Origin: Zea mays | Taxonomy: Eukaryota > Streptophyta > Magnoliopsida > Poales > Poaceae | Direction of reading: 5' to 3' | NCBI RefSeq assembly: GCF_902167145.1 | Contig: NC_050105.1 | Location: 124,203,898-124,267,897, forward strand | Length of the DNA stretch: 64,000 nucleotides | Part shown: piece by piece, positions 33,982 through 46,226 of the stretch | How the letters are laid out: the number at the start of each line of letters is the position of its first letter | How positions within the stretch are numbered: the first letter of the stretch is position 1 | Notes under the pieces: model-generated | What the model was told of the DNA's origin: nothing | Databases searched by the model: none | Seen by the model: only the letters and a program-made list of their open reading frames with translations | Position numbers and translations under genes: made by a program

Positions 33982-34941
33982 CTTGCTGCTTGTTGCTTTG
34001 AGAGCAATGTGCTGTGGCTCATAGATAGGTAGTGGACCGTTCAATGCGTCATCCACGTATCGTGCCTCCTTTACCATCATGCGCCCGCTCACAAATTTTC
34101 CGAGTATCTCCTCGGGCGTCATCTTTGTGTACCTGGGATTTTCACGGATAAGATTCACAAGATGGGGGTCAATAACTGTAAATGACCTGAGCATGAGTCG
34201 GACGACGTCATGGTCCGTCCATCTTGTGCTTCTATAGCTTCTAATCTTGTTGACCAGGGTCTTGAACCTGTTGTAGGTTTGTGTTGGCTCTTCTCCCCTG
34301 ATCATGGCGAATCTCCCTAGCTCGCCTTCCACCAGTTCCATTTTGGTGATCATTGTAGCACCATTTCCCTCATGTGAGATCTTGAGGGTGTCCCAGATTT
34401 GCTTGGCATTGTCCAAGCCACTCACTTTATTGTATTCATCCCTGCAAAGCGAAGCTAACAAGACAGTAGTAGCTTGGGCATTCTTATGAATTTGTTCATT
34501 AATGAATATCGGGTTATCAGTGCTATCAAAATGCATCCCATTCTCTACGATTTCCCAAATACTAGGATGGAGTGAGAATAGATGACTATGCATTTTATGA
34601 CTCCAAAATGAATAGTCTTATCCATCAAAGTGTGGAGGTTTTCCAAGAGGAATTGGTAGTAAATGCGCATTTGTATTGTATGGCATACGAGAATAGTCAA
34701 AAGAGTAGTTCTGATTAACCGTTTTCTTTTTCGATGAAGAGTCGTCGTCATCGTCATCTCTTGGTGAAGATGAAGAGGCATCGCTGTCGTAGTAAATGAT
34801 TTTCTTGATGCACCTCTTCTTCTTCCCGTCCCTCTTCTTGTGACTTGAGCCTGAGTCGGTGGGCTTGTCGTCCCTTGGCTCGTTGAAGAGGGACTCCTTC
34901 TCCTTGTCATTGACCACCATCCCCTTTTCCTTAGGATCCAT
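33982..34941 (-). pseudogene. Element C Gag, N-terminal part
   Basis: Begins at 34941 with MDPKEKGMVVNDKEKESL, then an acidic, Ser-rich region (SSSSPRDDDDDDSSSKKK) and the Copia Gag core (IWDTLKISHEGN, LRSFTVIDPHLVNLIREN, EEILGKFVSGRMMVKEA). A TAA near 34618 interrupts DG*DYSFW. The frame runs into the right edge of element F and continues at 21167 on the far side. Confidence 0.9.
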
Positions 34942-34976
34942 CTCTTCGGGCGGTTAGTCCCTTGAATGAAGAGTAC

Positions 34977-34989
34977 GGCTCTGATACCA
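34977..34989 (-). other. Element C primer-binding site
   Basis: TGGTATCAGAGCC on the - strand, two bases inside the 5' LTR; complementary to initiator tRNA-Met. Confidence 0.9.
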
Positions 34990-34991
34990 AT

Positions 34992-36217
34992 TGAGAGCAC
35001 CTAGAGGGGGGGTGAATAGGTGATCCTGTAAAATCAAAGACTAACTAGCCACAAACTTGATTATTAAAGTGTTAGTTAAATCAAGTGGCTATAAAACACG
35101 TTAGTGCGAACAAAATGATCACAAGAGGCAACACAAGAGACACGCGATTTTTATCCCATGGTTCGGCCAAGTAACACTTGCCTACTTCCATGTTATGGCG
35201 TCCCAATGGACAAGGGTTGCACTCAACCCCTTTCAAGTGATCCAATGATCAACTTGAATACCATGGCTTTCTTCCTTATAGTCCTCTTCCCGTTTGCGAG
35301 GAATCTCCACAAGTTGGAGCCTCTCGCCCTTATAATATAGATCACAAAGAACGCACAAGAGTAAGGTTGGGAGAGCAACACACACAAGACTCAAAATCGC
35401 AGCACAACCATGCACACATGTCACGACTTGAGCTCGAAACACAACACACGGAGTTCGCAACTCAAATGTAGCTCAATTCACTAACACAGAGAATCAAATG
35501 CGTGGAGTTGGAGTCTTGGAGTCTTAGGATGCTTAGTGAAGGCTTAGATGACTCCTCCATGCGCCTAGGGACCCCTTTTATAGCCCCAAGGCAGCTAGGA
35601 GCCATTGGAGACCAACTTGGAAGGCCATCCTTGCCTTCTGTCGAGTGGCGCACCGGATAATCCGGTGCGCCACCGGACAGCTACTGTAGCCTGTTCGGTG
35701 CACGATTGCCTTCTAAATCGGGCACAGACGACCATTGTAGCTCCGCGCCCGTTGGCGCACCGGACACTGTCCGGTGCCCCTGCCGACCGTTGGAGCTACC
35801 ACATGTCGCGCGAAGATTGCGCGGCCGACCGTTGGCTCACCGGACAATCCGGTGAACCACCGGACAGTCTGGTGAATTATAGCCACATCGCCTATCTTCA
35901 TTCCTGAGAGCGACGAGTTCGCCGCTGATGCCTCACCGGACAGTCCGGTGAACCACCGGACGGTCCGGTGAATTTTAACCGTACGCCACCGTTGAACCCC
36001 GAGAGCGGCAAGTTTACGCGGACCAGCCTGGCGCACCAGACACTGTCCGGTGCACCCAGACTGAGCTTGTGTTGGCTGCACACAACCAACACTTCTCCCT
36101 TTTCTTCTCTTGTCCTTTAGTCACTGTTTCTAGCACTTGGATAACCATATTAGTACATAAAACAATTTACCATTTCTAGAAACATACCTTTTGCCTTGAT
36201 TTTCACTTCTCACTTTA
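34992..36217 (-). repeat. Element C 5' LTR, first piece
   Basis: Matches 14402-15660 of the other LTR and carries the same palindrome cluster (35651-36055) and TATA box (about 35574-35583, - strand). Stops at CACTTTA, where the Helitron begins; the remaining 87 bp are at 43430-43516. Confidence 0.92.
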
Positions 36218-36579
36218 TCTCTACTAATCCTTAAGGTGGTGCGAGGGCGTCCACCGTGCCCTCGCCTGGCCCCGCGCATCCCGCAGCCCCCGCCCCGTGT
36301 GTCGCCCTCAGCTCCCCGAAAACCTACCGCGTCGTAGCCGCCGCCTCCGCACAATCCTCTGCCCGCTCGGCTGCGCAGCCTTGGCGCCGTGACCGCCGCC
36401 TCTGCTCCCACCTCAATCCCGCGCGCCCCCCGCGACATCCGCCTCCCCCTCGCGCGCAACCCCGCTTTGTGCCCATCCCCGGTGTCATCCCCCATCCATA
36501 TGCAACCCCGCTCCGCCCGCGATGGGATCTGGGAGCATCAAGGCCACAACTACAGACGACCTCGACCACCCACACGTTC

Positions 36580-36783
36580 TTCTCCGGGCCGAGGACGACG
36601 ACAGGGAGGAGGGCGAGATCACCGACAGCGCCTGCGCTCCTGCCCCGCCCGCCACGCACCCGCTCGAGCACTCCTAGACCTTCTGGTTCGACAACTCGCA
36701 GAGCAAGTCCAAGCAGGCCACCTAGGGGAGCTCCATCCGCCCCATACACACCTTCTCCACCATCGAGGAATTATGGGGGTGCA
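36580..36783 (+). pseudogene. eIF4E: Captured eIF4E exon 1 fragment
   Basis: In the frame of the codon at 36589 the sequence reads as the N-terminal part of plant eIF4E, the cap-binding translation factor: an acidic EDDDREEGEITDS stretch, then HPLEHS, TFWFDN, SKSKQAT, GSSIRPIHTFSTIEELWG. Two conserved cap-region tryptophans, after HPLEHS and after KQAT, are TAG stops (36676-36678 and 36724-36726). A possible donor GTGCATTC follows at about 36780. Upstream 36256-36579 is GC-rich and may hold the 5' part of the captured transcript, but its frame differs by one base. The fragment cannot make eIF4E. Confidence 0.85.
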
Positions 36784-36859
36784 TTCACTCTCTCCAGATT
36801 CTTGCTCTTCTCAGATTCATTCTCTCTAGATTCTTGCACTGTTAGTTGTACACAATTTG

Positions 36860-36975
36860 TTGCTACAACAACTATTGTGTTTCATCAATACCCTCAGGAC
36901 ATGGGTTTTGATTCCTGGGGCTATAATAAACCAATAGCTGATAAGGGATTTCTAGCCAACGATACACCATTCTAG
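36860..36975 (+). pseudogene. Captured exon-like fragment, unknown gene
   Basis: An open stretch ending in a stop at 36973 translates with FHQYPQDMGFDSWGYNKP followed by a short tail. The composition looks like a real C-terminal exon, unlike surrounding AT-rich sequence. I do not recognise the parent gene. Confidence 0.4.
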
Positions 36976-39900
36976 CAACCTTTCTAGCAACCATTAATTT
37001 GCCATGTGGAAAACCTCATGATCGGAGTCTATTTTGGTGGTAGCAGTAGCAGAGAACCAATAGAGCTGGAAGCGTGCAGTTCAGATAAAGGGGACCGACC
37101 AAGAGGCAACGTGCTATGCATTATTGATCCACATATCTATTATCACGACAAGAAAGAGTAACACAATAGTAAAAAAAAGTTCCTCGGTTGTAGCTATTAG
37201 TATTTAGTAGCATTATATTTCGACTGCAGAGAGTTGTGATGAACTGTTGATCTATATAGCAAGAAAAAATGGGACTCTACTGTATATTTCATTTTAATTC
37301 TAACAGACAATAGATTCGAGGTACTTTGATAATTTGTTTTAGCGATGATTTGCTTTAGCTCCTTCGATCGGCTGCTTTACCATTTTATTACCTCACCTCA
37401 CTCTGTCATGTAGCTAAAAATGGGAACTAACTGATATGATGATTTCTGATGGCTTGAGCAGGATGAAGTTTGTTGCTGCCTACCTACATGTTGCCCTCGC
37501 TGGGAACCCAGTCCCTCCGCTAAGAAATCATCATCATTTTTTGGCCTGAACTGATATATTTGAAATGAACTTATTGTCTAAAAATTGTCTTGATTATTCA
37601 TAATAAACAGTTAGAGATTCACCAGCACGTTGCACTTAGATCTTGTTCCAAAGCGTGCAGATTCACCAGCTGTGTCACTGTCTTTACTGAGTTTAGTATG
37701 ACGTTTATGGAGCAGACTTCCTATTGAAATGGAAGTGTTGGATCAATCCCCTAAAAAAGACTGAAATTCACACCATCTTGCCACAAGCTCAAATTTCCTA
37801 TGTTGAGTGAGGATTCTCCAAACTGAATTTCACTGTGTGCTTTATTTGGAGAGTCAGTACTATGAATGTGGTGACAGCAAGCAGTGGCCTCTTTTACATT
37901 AGATGTCCCCTATGCAGTTTGATTCCTAACATGCAAATGGTAGGCTATTTACATGACTGAGAATATAATTTTGATTTTTTTTGCAGAATTTAAAGTGCAA
38001 CGTGTTGATTCTTTTTATATGTACTTCTGAATGCTTGGACCTGGTGTGACTACATAGCCTGGTATTCATTTCATAAATGATGGAAAGAAGATTGGGACGA
38101 CATGTATATTTGATTCCCAGAACCCTTCCCTTTATGCAACTCAATGTTATGTCCTCATTCTCAGCTGGCCATGGACGCCGACCCAAGAAGAAGGTATTTC
38201 TGATAAAATTATAATCAATCTTTATAAGGACAAGTGCGTTAGTGCCCATGTTTTAGGGTGTGCCTGCAGATTTGTTTCTGTTTTTTTAGACTTTGTGTAC
38301 TTGCCCCTGTTTTTTCAAACAAGTTGTTGTATGTCCCCTACTCTGTTTGTGGTAGTGGCGGCGCCATGCACGTAGATGGAAGGGGTGTCGAAGAAACTTT
38401 TCCGTTGATTTCAAGGAGTCGCAGGTCCGAGGCACATCGATTTTTTTCTGTTTTGTTTGTACTTTACAGGTTGCACAGTGCATGGTAGAGAATCGAGTAC
38501 ACCTGCAGTCCAAAATAATTTTGAAGTCTGTTTTGAGCAATACCTGCTATAGCATTTGGATGACATACAAAACGTGCTCAAGTTTAATCTTCTGTAAATT
38601 TTGATGCAATTTTTTGGTTGCCAATCTGGATGGGTTTAGCATAAGACTGATATTTTGTTCCATAAAGCAGAGTACCTCCAAATCATAGAAGACCAATTCA
38701 TACAGAAGAAACATATAGGAGCCTACCAAGTTGTCAAATTGTCGTTGTCGCTTGTTCTTCTCACACCAACCCTCCTATACCCCTCCACCATGGAGGGTCA
38801 GCAGTGAGGCATGTTCCCCTATCTTAGAACAATGATGGTGAGGTAAGATAAGATAGTTTAAGATTTTTAGTTGTCCTCTCAACAACTAAAGTTGGGCATG
38901 TCACCTGTGTAGTGTTCTACTGTTCTTGGTCTGTATTAATCGCAGATGCTATGGCAGTAGATAGTTCACTCTTGACTCCTCCAACATTTTAAAATGTATA
39001 AATTAGGGTTTTTTTAGAAGATCACAAGGGTGGGAATAAGTTTTTATTTATCTTTTTTTAAAGGCCAGAGCATGGATATGGCATAAGGTGATGGTGATGC
39101 AGCTACGTCGATCATGAGTATGTCATCATGCTTATCTGCTTCGTCGATCATGAGTATATTCTACTATTTCCACACAAGTTGATGGTGATGTAGCTACAAA
39201 GCTTGTGAGGTTTTCAAATATTCTAAAATCTGATCTCAACAATTAAAAGAGCTAACGATTCTACCAACATTTAGAGATCACAGTTCCATGGGAATTTTGT
39301 ATGAAGATATTTCAAAGTTTTATAAAATGGCTCCTATAATCTCTGTTTGGAAGAGTAATGAAGTAGCAGTGACTATTCAAAGATCCCAGTGACTCACTAT
39401 GATCGAGCAAAACACCTGCTACCACATGATTATTCAAAGTTCTATCTGAGCTAGCTTGTGCTTCAATTTGATCTGTTCGTCCGTTCTCACGGTCCACACT
39501 TGTTGCTTGCGTCAAGATTAGGCCGAGATGATGTCGACGCTCATCTACAGAGTGAGGAACTCGCCCCCCAGCAGGTGAGAACAATGCTCACAGTGATTTC
39601 ATTCATGAACTTTCCTTAAGTAATAACTTCGAGTTTGTCGAGGTTGTTCTGAAATTGTTTTTGAAGGTAAATAATTTGTGCATTATTTGGACTGGTTTAA
39701 AATTGTGTTCAAAGGCATGTGGAGCCAATTGACATTGATGATGCAGGTTGATTATATGTAAAAAGCAAATTTCGGATGACATTGGTGGAGAGTGCTTATC
39801 TCTAAGACACATCTACTCATTCTTTGAATGGAAATCACATCCATGTTCTAGAAAGTCTATTTTTACTTCAAAAGTACTCCTTCTGTTCCAAATAAATTAG

Positions 39901-40411
39901 TGTTAGCATCTCTGCACTCTATTGCCCCCTTCCCCCTCATCGGTGTTTTTTATTGTTGCATATCAATTTTGTGGCTCAAATGCCCCCTTTGAAACATATA
40001 GCACCAAAATTATCCTAATTAATTAATTGGTTTCTAACTGGCTACTCTATTTGCAACAATGGGGATATATAACCTTACCATGTCTGTTTATCACAGTGCA
40101 TCTTAGATTGCATCGTATTGTAATAGTTTTAGTTCCTTGACATACTGTTTGTGCAAACTTTATTTAAACCACCAGGTCCACCTCTTTTTCGCTTAGAAGA
40201 ACTAGAAGAAATCACACACAAATCACTAATCAGTCAGTTTCATAAAAGGAAACGAACCAAGATACTATAGTAGAATACAAATCAGTTGACATGCTGAGTA
40301 GTGAGTTAGGTTTCAGAAACAGATGAGCAATCGTGACCAGCGAAACAGAACAACCAATAAAGGAATGTTGGTCAAATACAATAGTCCTCAACATACTCCA
40401 AAGAACAGACC
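36976..40411. other. Helitron interior, mostly non-coding
   Basis: AT-rich sequence with no clear gene. One exon-like stretch at 39476-39574 (33 codons, + strand, containing HLLLASRLGRDDVDAHLQ) ends in CAG before GTGAGA, a good donor. Another short piece near 38165-38200 has GRRPKKK. Both are unidentified and could be chance. Confidence 0.4.
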
Positions 40412-40540
40412 CAGTGTTGGCGGCTCCTATATGAGTGGAGTCTGGAGAAGGAATAACCGAGGCAAACATTACCCCTGCATTTTTGCAGTGAGGCTACATC
40501 AAACCCAGGACAGTGTTGGCGGCTCCTATATGAGTGAAAA
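40412..40540. repeat. SINE-like remnant flanked by a 26-bp direct repeat
   Basis: The 26-bp block CAGTGTTGGCGGCTCCTATA.. occurs at 40412-40437 and 40511-40536. Between them is sequence recalling the body of Au-type tRNA-derived SINEs of plants (GTCTGGAGAAGGAATAACCG, then CCTGCATTTTTGCAG and AAACCCAGGAC). The RNA polymerase III B box looks decayed. Assignment by memory only. Confidence 0.4.
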
Positions 40541-41479
40541 CTGAAGTAGAGTACTTAACAGTTACATTTTGTTTTTTATTTTAGTTTATTTTTTGCACGG
40601 GGCACTATAAATGTCTGCAGATGACTTGAGCTGTCTACTGGGACCATTTCATGCAGAGACAAGCCACAAATAAGATACAAACAAACAAGAAAATGGTCAA
40701 TTATAATTGTTCTCAGGAAGCGGAAAGCGGTGTTATAAATCCAAACAAATTCATGAAACACAACATGCTTCCTGTGCTTGGCTGATTGTACCTTTTTAGT
40801 ATACTACTAATCTGCAATTTTTGTAGCTTATAAGTGTATAGAGAAAATTGGCCTTTTTCTGCTTTCCAAAAAATATTTTGGGAGCACAAAATATGCATGG
40901 TACAAGGCTACAAGCTGTCAACAGAATGACGTCTGAATTCTTCTCTTTGACCAATACCGTTGAGTTGAAAGATGTTGACAACAAAACTACAATTTAAACA
41001 GTTACGGATCAATTACTTAAAGTTAAAGGGGCAGAAAATGTTGTCCTAAGTTAACATATCCTGAACACTACAGTACATAAGAACCAGTTGAACTGAACCT
41101 GACACAACCAATAAGAAGGTCAGAAATAGGAACTGCTTGATGTACTTACGGTTGGGTATCTGTGTAGCTGTCCCTGCCAAGTTGCCTAAAGAAAAGTTCC
41201 TGACCTTTCACATGCTGCCACATTGCCACAATGTACCTTAAGAGCTTTTCTATACTTCTATGATTTGTGTTTTCGAGATCTGAGTTATTTAAATGTTGTC
41301 TGCTATTTTGAATTTTTATATGAAGATCAAAGTTCTCAATTGATAAAGTAATTAATATAACAAGCGGACAACACATAGACAAACTAATTAATCTAGCATA
41401 TAGACGAATAAGGAATCCTGAAACATTGACCGTGAAGAAAATTATTGTGCACATATGTACTCTTTCTCCAAAATTTGGC
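40541..41479. other. Helitron interior, non-coding
   Basis: AT-rich. A - strand open stretch near 41146-41230 (AMWQHVKGQELFFRQLGRD) may be an exon piece; the rest shows nothing. Confidence 0.35.
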
Positions 41480-42391
41480 ATTTAATCTTATTGAAACATA
41501 CTTGTACAGAGGGGCGAGGGTTGTTCAGTGCTTTGACATGTGTGCAACTATTCAAGCACAATGGTTAGATGATATCCCCATTCATTTTAGATTATTACAT
41601 TGTGGTGTTCGGCTTCTTCAGTCAAGCAGCAATCATGCAGCATGCCTTACTGTAGTGTAAGTTATTTACACCATCTTCAATTCTTCATACCATGCATCTA
41701 TTGTTTCCTTTTAGTTTCAATCTATTTTTCTTGATGTTATCTATGTTTATCAGAAAATCTCAAGTTTTGTATATATTTTAGTTTTTATCACTGCACATGT
41801 TGTTGGACAAATTTATGGACTGGAGGATTATAGAGGACTAACAAGTGCTACTGGGTATGACTTTGGAGGCCTTCCTTCGTAAACATAATTTTAATTTTAC
41901 ATGTACAGATTTCATTGAAAATGCCTTCTATGACAGGAGATTCTCGAGCACCATTGAACTAAGAGATTCCAAATAGTTCTTTGGAGTCTATTGTTGATGT
42001 TGGCGGGGATAATCTAGCAGAGATTTGTCAGGTATAGAAGTTATTGTGCCTTTTATTCCATGGGCACCGCTATATGAACTGCATCTCCTGCTATATGATG
42101 TGTTGTTATGACATAATAGATTTTCTCATTAATGTTCTACTTGACACCAGATTTTTTGTGCAACATGGGGGCTACATGAGGCAGCAACGATCCCATTCTT
42201 CTCGCATGCCACTTTACACAAGCTAAGGATAGCTTCTGGTCTCACTCATGGTTGTGGCAGGGAAAAGCCGAGTCAGTAGGGTTTGTCATGTAGCTGGAGT
42301 TATCTCAGACCACATATTAGATGCAGTGATGACGTTAATGGAGGATGTTTACATTTACCGTGCAAGCAAGATGACTTATATTATGCCTTAG
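41480..42391 (+). pseudogene. Cluster of captured exon-like fragments, unknown gene(s)
   Basis: Four short open stretches on the + strand, spaced like exons: about 41490-41657 (CFDMCATIQAQWLDDIP.., followed by GTAAGTT); 41782-41854 (ITAHVVGQIYGLEDYRGL, after TTTTAG and before GTATGA); about 41960-42032 (EIPNSSLESIVDVGGDNLAE, before GTATAG); and 42251-42391 (VAGKSRVSRVCHVAGVISDH.., ending in TAG). Together they look like part of a spliced plant gene carried by the Helitron. I could not name it, and frame continuity between pieces was not proved. Confidence 0.45.
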
Positions 42392-43400
42392 GACAATAAG
42401 TATTGTTTTCACTCTAATGAAATACTTGGTAAAAAGTCGTCTCTGTAGTTGTATATTTGACTGTGAATATTTGAACCCACTGTTACAATTGTTGCAAATT
42501 GAGGTTAGATTTCAGAGGCCAAATAATTCTGGTATCTGCAGAGTTGGGTAAGTGTCTAATCTGGTTTTGAGACTGCTTAACATATGACATTTTCATTTTT
42601 AGAAGATACATCTCTGCAAAATATAGGGGTAAGGTTAGGGATGGCAATGGGTACGGGTATGGGTAAATAACCGCGGATAATTATCAATTGGATATGGGAA
42701 TGGTGGAATTTGGGGTACGATTATGGATATAATAAGGTATTTGCGGGTACAGTTGTGGATATAATAAGGTATCCGCTGATAATTTTTTCGTGGGTATGGA
42801 TACCGTTACCCAATAGATATCTGACATATGGGCCAGCCAGATTCAATATATTATCATTAATTCTTATTTTTCAATTTTTATCCATGACATATTGTTTGGT
42901 GCTGAAATTATCATTTGATGCTGCTGGAATGATAATTATTTTGAAATGTGATAAAATTGTTGTTTAGTGTCGAATGCTAAAATTGTAGTGGGCAGATGGT
43001 TAACGGGCATCCACCGGAAGCGCACATCTGCCCCCGCTTCTTGCCCGGTCGTCCTGCGTCACGCGCGAAGTACACATCTGTATCTTCCTCACCCATTTAT
43101 CGCCTGACAACTACATCACGTGCAAAGCGCACATCTATTTCCCCTCCTCGCTTGTGTCACGCAAGAAGCACACATTTGTTTTCCCCTCCTCCGATACCGA
43201 GTGTATGTCTACACTCGCTGACAGGCGACGAAGGGCTCATAATGATATCGTTAAAAAGTAGATTAGTGTATGTTTATCGACACATTTGTCTGTCATTAAA
43301 AATTCTAAATTGACTCTTTAGAAATAATTTGTGATATTGATAATGTTTGCCACACGGATTTTGTATATCGTAGTGATGTATATCATACTAAAAAAATTAC
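42392..43400. other. Helitron 3' part, non-coding
   Basis: At 42638-42830 there is a purine- and GGTA-rich repeat (GGGATGGCAATGGGTACGGG and the duplicated GTGGATATAATAAGGTAT) of a kind dispersed in grass genomes. At 43005-43200 a block rich in CGCACATCTG/CACACATTTG repeats. No gene seen. Confidence 0.5.
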
Positions 43401-43401
43401 T

Positions 43402-43429
43402 CCGTCGCAACGCACGGGCACATACCTAG
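43402..43429 (+). other. Helitron 3' terminus with hairpin
   Basis: CCGTCGCAACGCACGG can fold with a CCGT/ACGG stem, followed by GCACATAC and the terminal CTAG; a host T follows. This is the rolling-circle termination signal. Confidence 0.85.
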
Positions 43430-43516
43430 TTTGACACATAAGAACTTAATTGAATGTGTTGAGCACTTAATCACCAAAACATTATAGAAATTGTCCAAGG
43501 TCAGATTTCCCTTTCA
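43430..43516 (-). repeat. Element C 5' LTR, second piece
   Basis: Last 87 bp of the split LTR, matching 15660-15749 of its partner and ending CCCTTTCA before the GTCAC duplication. Confidence 0.92.
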
Positions 43517-43521
43517 GTCAC

Positions 43522-44999
43522 ACCATTCAAGGAATGAGAAAAGAAGAAATTAAATATCTCCTATTTGCACACATGGGGTTGTTTGGCTAAAGTGAATGTG
43601 CCAATTAACAAGAAGCGCAAATTAGGACCAAAAATTGTTGATTACGTTTTCCTTAGGTATGTTTCCCACAACATTGGATATAGGTTTTTAATTATAAACT
43701 CTAGAGTATCGGACATGTTGGTTGGTACAATTATGGAGTCCAGAGATGCTACATTTTTTAGGACGAATTTCCTATGAAAATTACACATGATGTGTCTAAT
43801 AATGAACTAATGGTACCACATGAGCATTTTATTCTGATAGAACACACTAAGGAATCCCATATACAAAATCCCGTGGAATATGACAATGTAACAACTCGAA
43901 AGAGTAATAGACCAATGACTGCAAAATCCTTTGGAGATGATTACATTGTATATCTTAGGGATGACACACCAAGTATCATTGAAGAGGCATATTCCTCTCC
44001 TGATGCTGACTTTTAGAAGGAAGCAATAAAGAGTGAGATGGATTCTATTATGTCTAATGCAACTTGGGAGGTTGTTGAGCGTCTTTATGGATGTAAGCCC
44101 ATTAGGAGTAAATGGGTGTTCAAGAAAAAGATTAGACCTGATGGTACTATTGAAAGGTATAAGGCGAGGCTTGTAATTAAAGGCTATTCACAGAAGAAAG
44201 GTGAGGATTTCTTTGATACTTACTCACATGTGGCTCGATTGACCACAATTCGTGTGCTACTTTCATTTGCTGCCTCTCATGGTCTTCTCGTCCATCAAAT
44301 GGATGTTAAGACATCATTCTAAAATGAAGAACTAGATTAAAAAAATTTACATGGAGCAGCCAACTGGGTTTGTAGCAAATGGTTAAGAAGGCATGGTGTG
44401 TAAATTATTGAAATCTTTATATGGCCTAAAACAACCACCTAAGCAATTGCATGAAAAGTTCAATAAAACATTGACATCTGCTGACTTTGTTGTGAATGAA
44501 GCATACAAATGTGTATACTATCAGTATGGTGGGGGCGAGAGAGTAATTTTATGCCTATATATTGATGACATTCTAATCTTGGGACAAGTCATGGTGTGAT
44601 TAAAGAGACAAAAGACTTTCTGTCTAATAATTTTGAAATGAAAGATTTGGGAGAAGCTTATGTTATTTTTAACATTAAGCTACTGAGAGAAGGCAATGGT
44701 GGGATCACACTTGTGCAATCCCATTATGTGGACAAGGTTTTGAGTCGCTTTGGTTTTAGCGAATGTGAACCTGCTCCAACGCCTTATGATCCTATTAAGC
44801 TATTGAAGAAAAATCGAAGAGTAGCAAGGGATCAATTGACATATTCATAAATAATTAGTTCACCCATGTATTTAGCTAGCGCTACGAGGTCTAACATATA
44901 GTTTGCTATGAGTAAACTTAGTCGATTTGTTTCAAATCCTAGAGATGATCACGGGTGTGCTCTTGAGAATGTTTTGCGCTATCTAAAAGGTACTATGAG
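43522..44999 (+). pseudogene. Element A integrase C-terminal region and reverse transcriptase, broken
   Basis: Continues element A after C. Integrase end: TPFKE then a TGA where Trp is expected, YLHTWGCLAKVNVP. RT: EMDSIMSNATWEVVE, SKWVFKKKIRPDGTIERYKA, LLVHQMDVKTSF, then a damaged part with stops near 44320-44340, then CKLLKSLYGLKQPP, the catalytic YIDDIL near 44559, a frameshift near 44595, and RFVSNPRDDHG..LRYLKGTMS. It runs up to the TTTAG duplication of element D. Confidence 0.85.
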
Positions 45000-45004
45000 T
45001 TTAG

Positions 45005-46226
45005 TGAGAGCACCTAGAGGGGGAGGGGTGAATAGGTGATCCTGTAAAATTCAACACTAATAGCCACAAAACTTAGTTATGAAAGTTAGAACGGCTAAGT
45101 AGCTTGAAACGAGCTCTTGTGAACACAGACAATCAAAGAGAAAGCACACAAGAGACACACGATTTTATCCCTTGGTTCGGCCAAGTAACACTTGCCTACT
45201 TCCACGTTGTGGCGTCCCAATGGACGAGGGTTGCACTCAACCCCTTTCAAGTGACCCGATGATCAACTTGAATACCACAGTTTTTCCTTTCTTAGTCTTT
45301 CTCCTATTTGCGAGGAATCTCCACAACTTGGAGCCTCTCGCCCTTACAATGATGATCACAAAAGAAGCACAGAAGTAAGGGAGGGGAGAGCAACACACAT
45401 AAGACTCAAATCCACAGCACAATCACACACACAAGTCACAACTCGAGCTCAAAACACAACGCACGGAGTTCACAACTCAAATGGAGATCAAGTCACTATC
45501 TCAAAGAATCGAATGCGTGAAGTTGGAGTATTGGAGTCTTAGAATGTTTCTTGTAAGCTTGGGTCACTCCTCCATGCGTTTAGGGGTCCCTTTTATAGCC
45601 CTAAGGCAGCTAGGAGCCGTTGAAGATCAACAAGGAAGGCTATCCTTGCCTTCTGTCGAGTGGCGCACCGGACAGTCCGGTGCGCCACCGGACAGTCACT
45701 GTAGATGGTCCGGTGCCGATCTCCTTCCTTTTCTGGCGCAGACGACCATTGCAGCTCTGGGCCGGTTGGCGCACCGGACACTATCCGGTGCCCCCTACCG
45801 ACCGTTGGCGCGGGCCACGTGTCGCCCGCGGATTGCACGGCCGACCGTTGGCTCACCGGACAGTCCGGTGAATTATAGCCTTACACCACCAAACTTTCCC
45901 GAGAGCGGCCTGTTCACTGGAAACCAGCCTGGCGCACCGGACACTGTCCGGTGCACCACCGGACAGTCCGGTGTGCCAGACTGAGCTGAGCTCCGGCTGC
46001 ACATAGCCAGTCTTTTGCAATCCTTTTCTTTTCTTCTTTTCTCTATTTCTAACACTTAGATAACTTCATTAGTATTCAAAAGCAAATGTACTAAGTCTAG
46101 AAACATACGTCATGTCTTGATTTGCACTTTTTCAATCTTTGGCACATTTAGAACTTAGAGAATATGTGTTGGGCACTTAGTCACCAAAACATTATAGAAA
46201 TGGCCCAAAGGCACATTTCCCTTTCA
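45005..46226 (-). repeat. Element D 3' LTR
   Basis: 1222 bp, TGAGAGCACC to CCCTTTCA on the + strand. TATA box on the - strand near 45587-45597; palindromes at 45666-45985, with an exact CACCGGACAGTCCGGTG at 45666-45682. Confidence 0.92.

Larger units (their letters stand above)
36218..43429 (+). mobile_element. Helitron E, non-autonomous, with captured gene pieces
   Basis: Starts TCTCTACTAATCC and ends CATACCTAG, with no target duplication, between the A and the T of the LTR sequence CACTTTA/TTTG. Joining the two flanks restores exactly the LTR sequence seen at 15652-15671 apart from one base. The 3' end has a short hairpin (CCGT..ACGG). There is no RepHel protein, so movement would rely on another Helitron. 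Length 7212 bp. Within it are an eIF4E fragment, other exon-like pieces and a SINE-like remnant. Confidence 0.93.
14402..43516 (-). mobile_element. Opie-type Copia (Sirevirus) element C, interrupted by F and by Helitron E
   Basis: Flanked by GTCAC at 14397-14401 and 43517-43521. On the - strand the order is 5' LTR (34992-43516, split by the Helitron), primer site, gag, pol, multiple polypurine tracts, 3' LTR (14402-15749). LTR ends read TGAAAG..CTCTCA in element orientation. Without F and E the element would be about 9.1 kb, the usual Opie size. The Gag coiled coil, the LTR palindromes and the repeated polypurine tracts are Sirevirus traits. Confidence 0.93.

Noticed and set aside
36256..36975. 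Open frames of 239 and 146 codons
   Set aside because: They overlap the eIF4E fragment in the wrong frames. The real similarity is in the third frame, which has stops.
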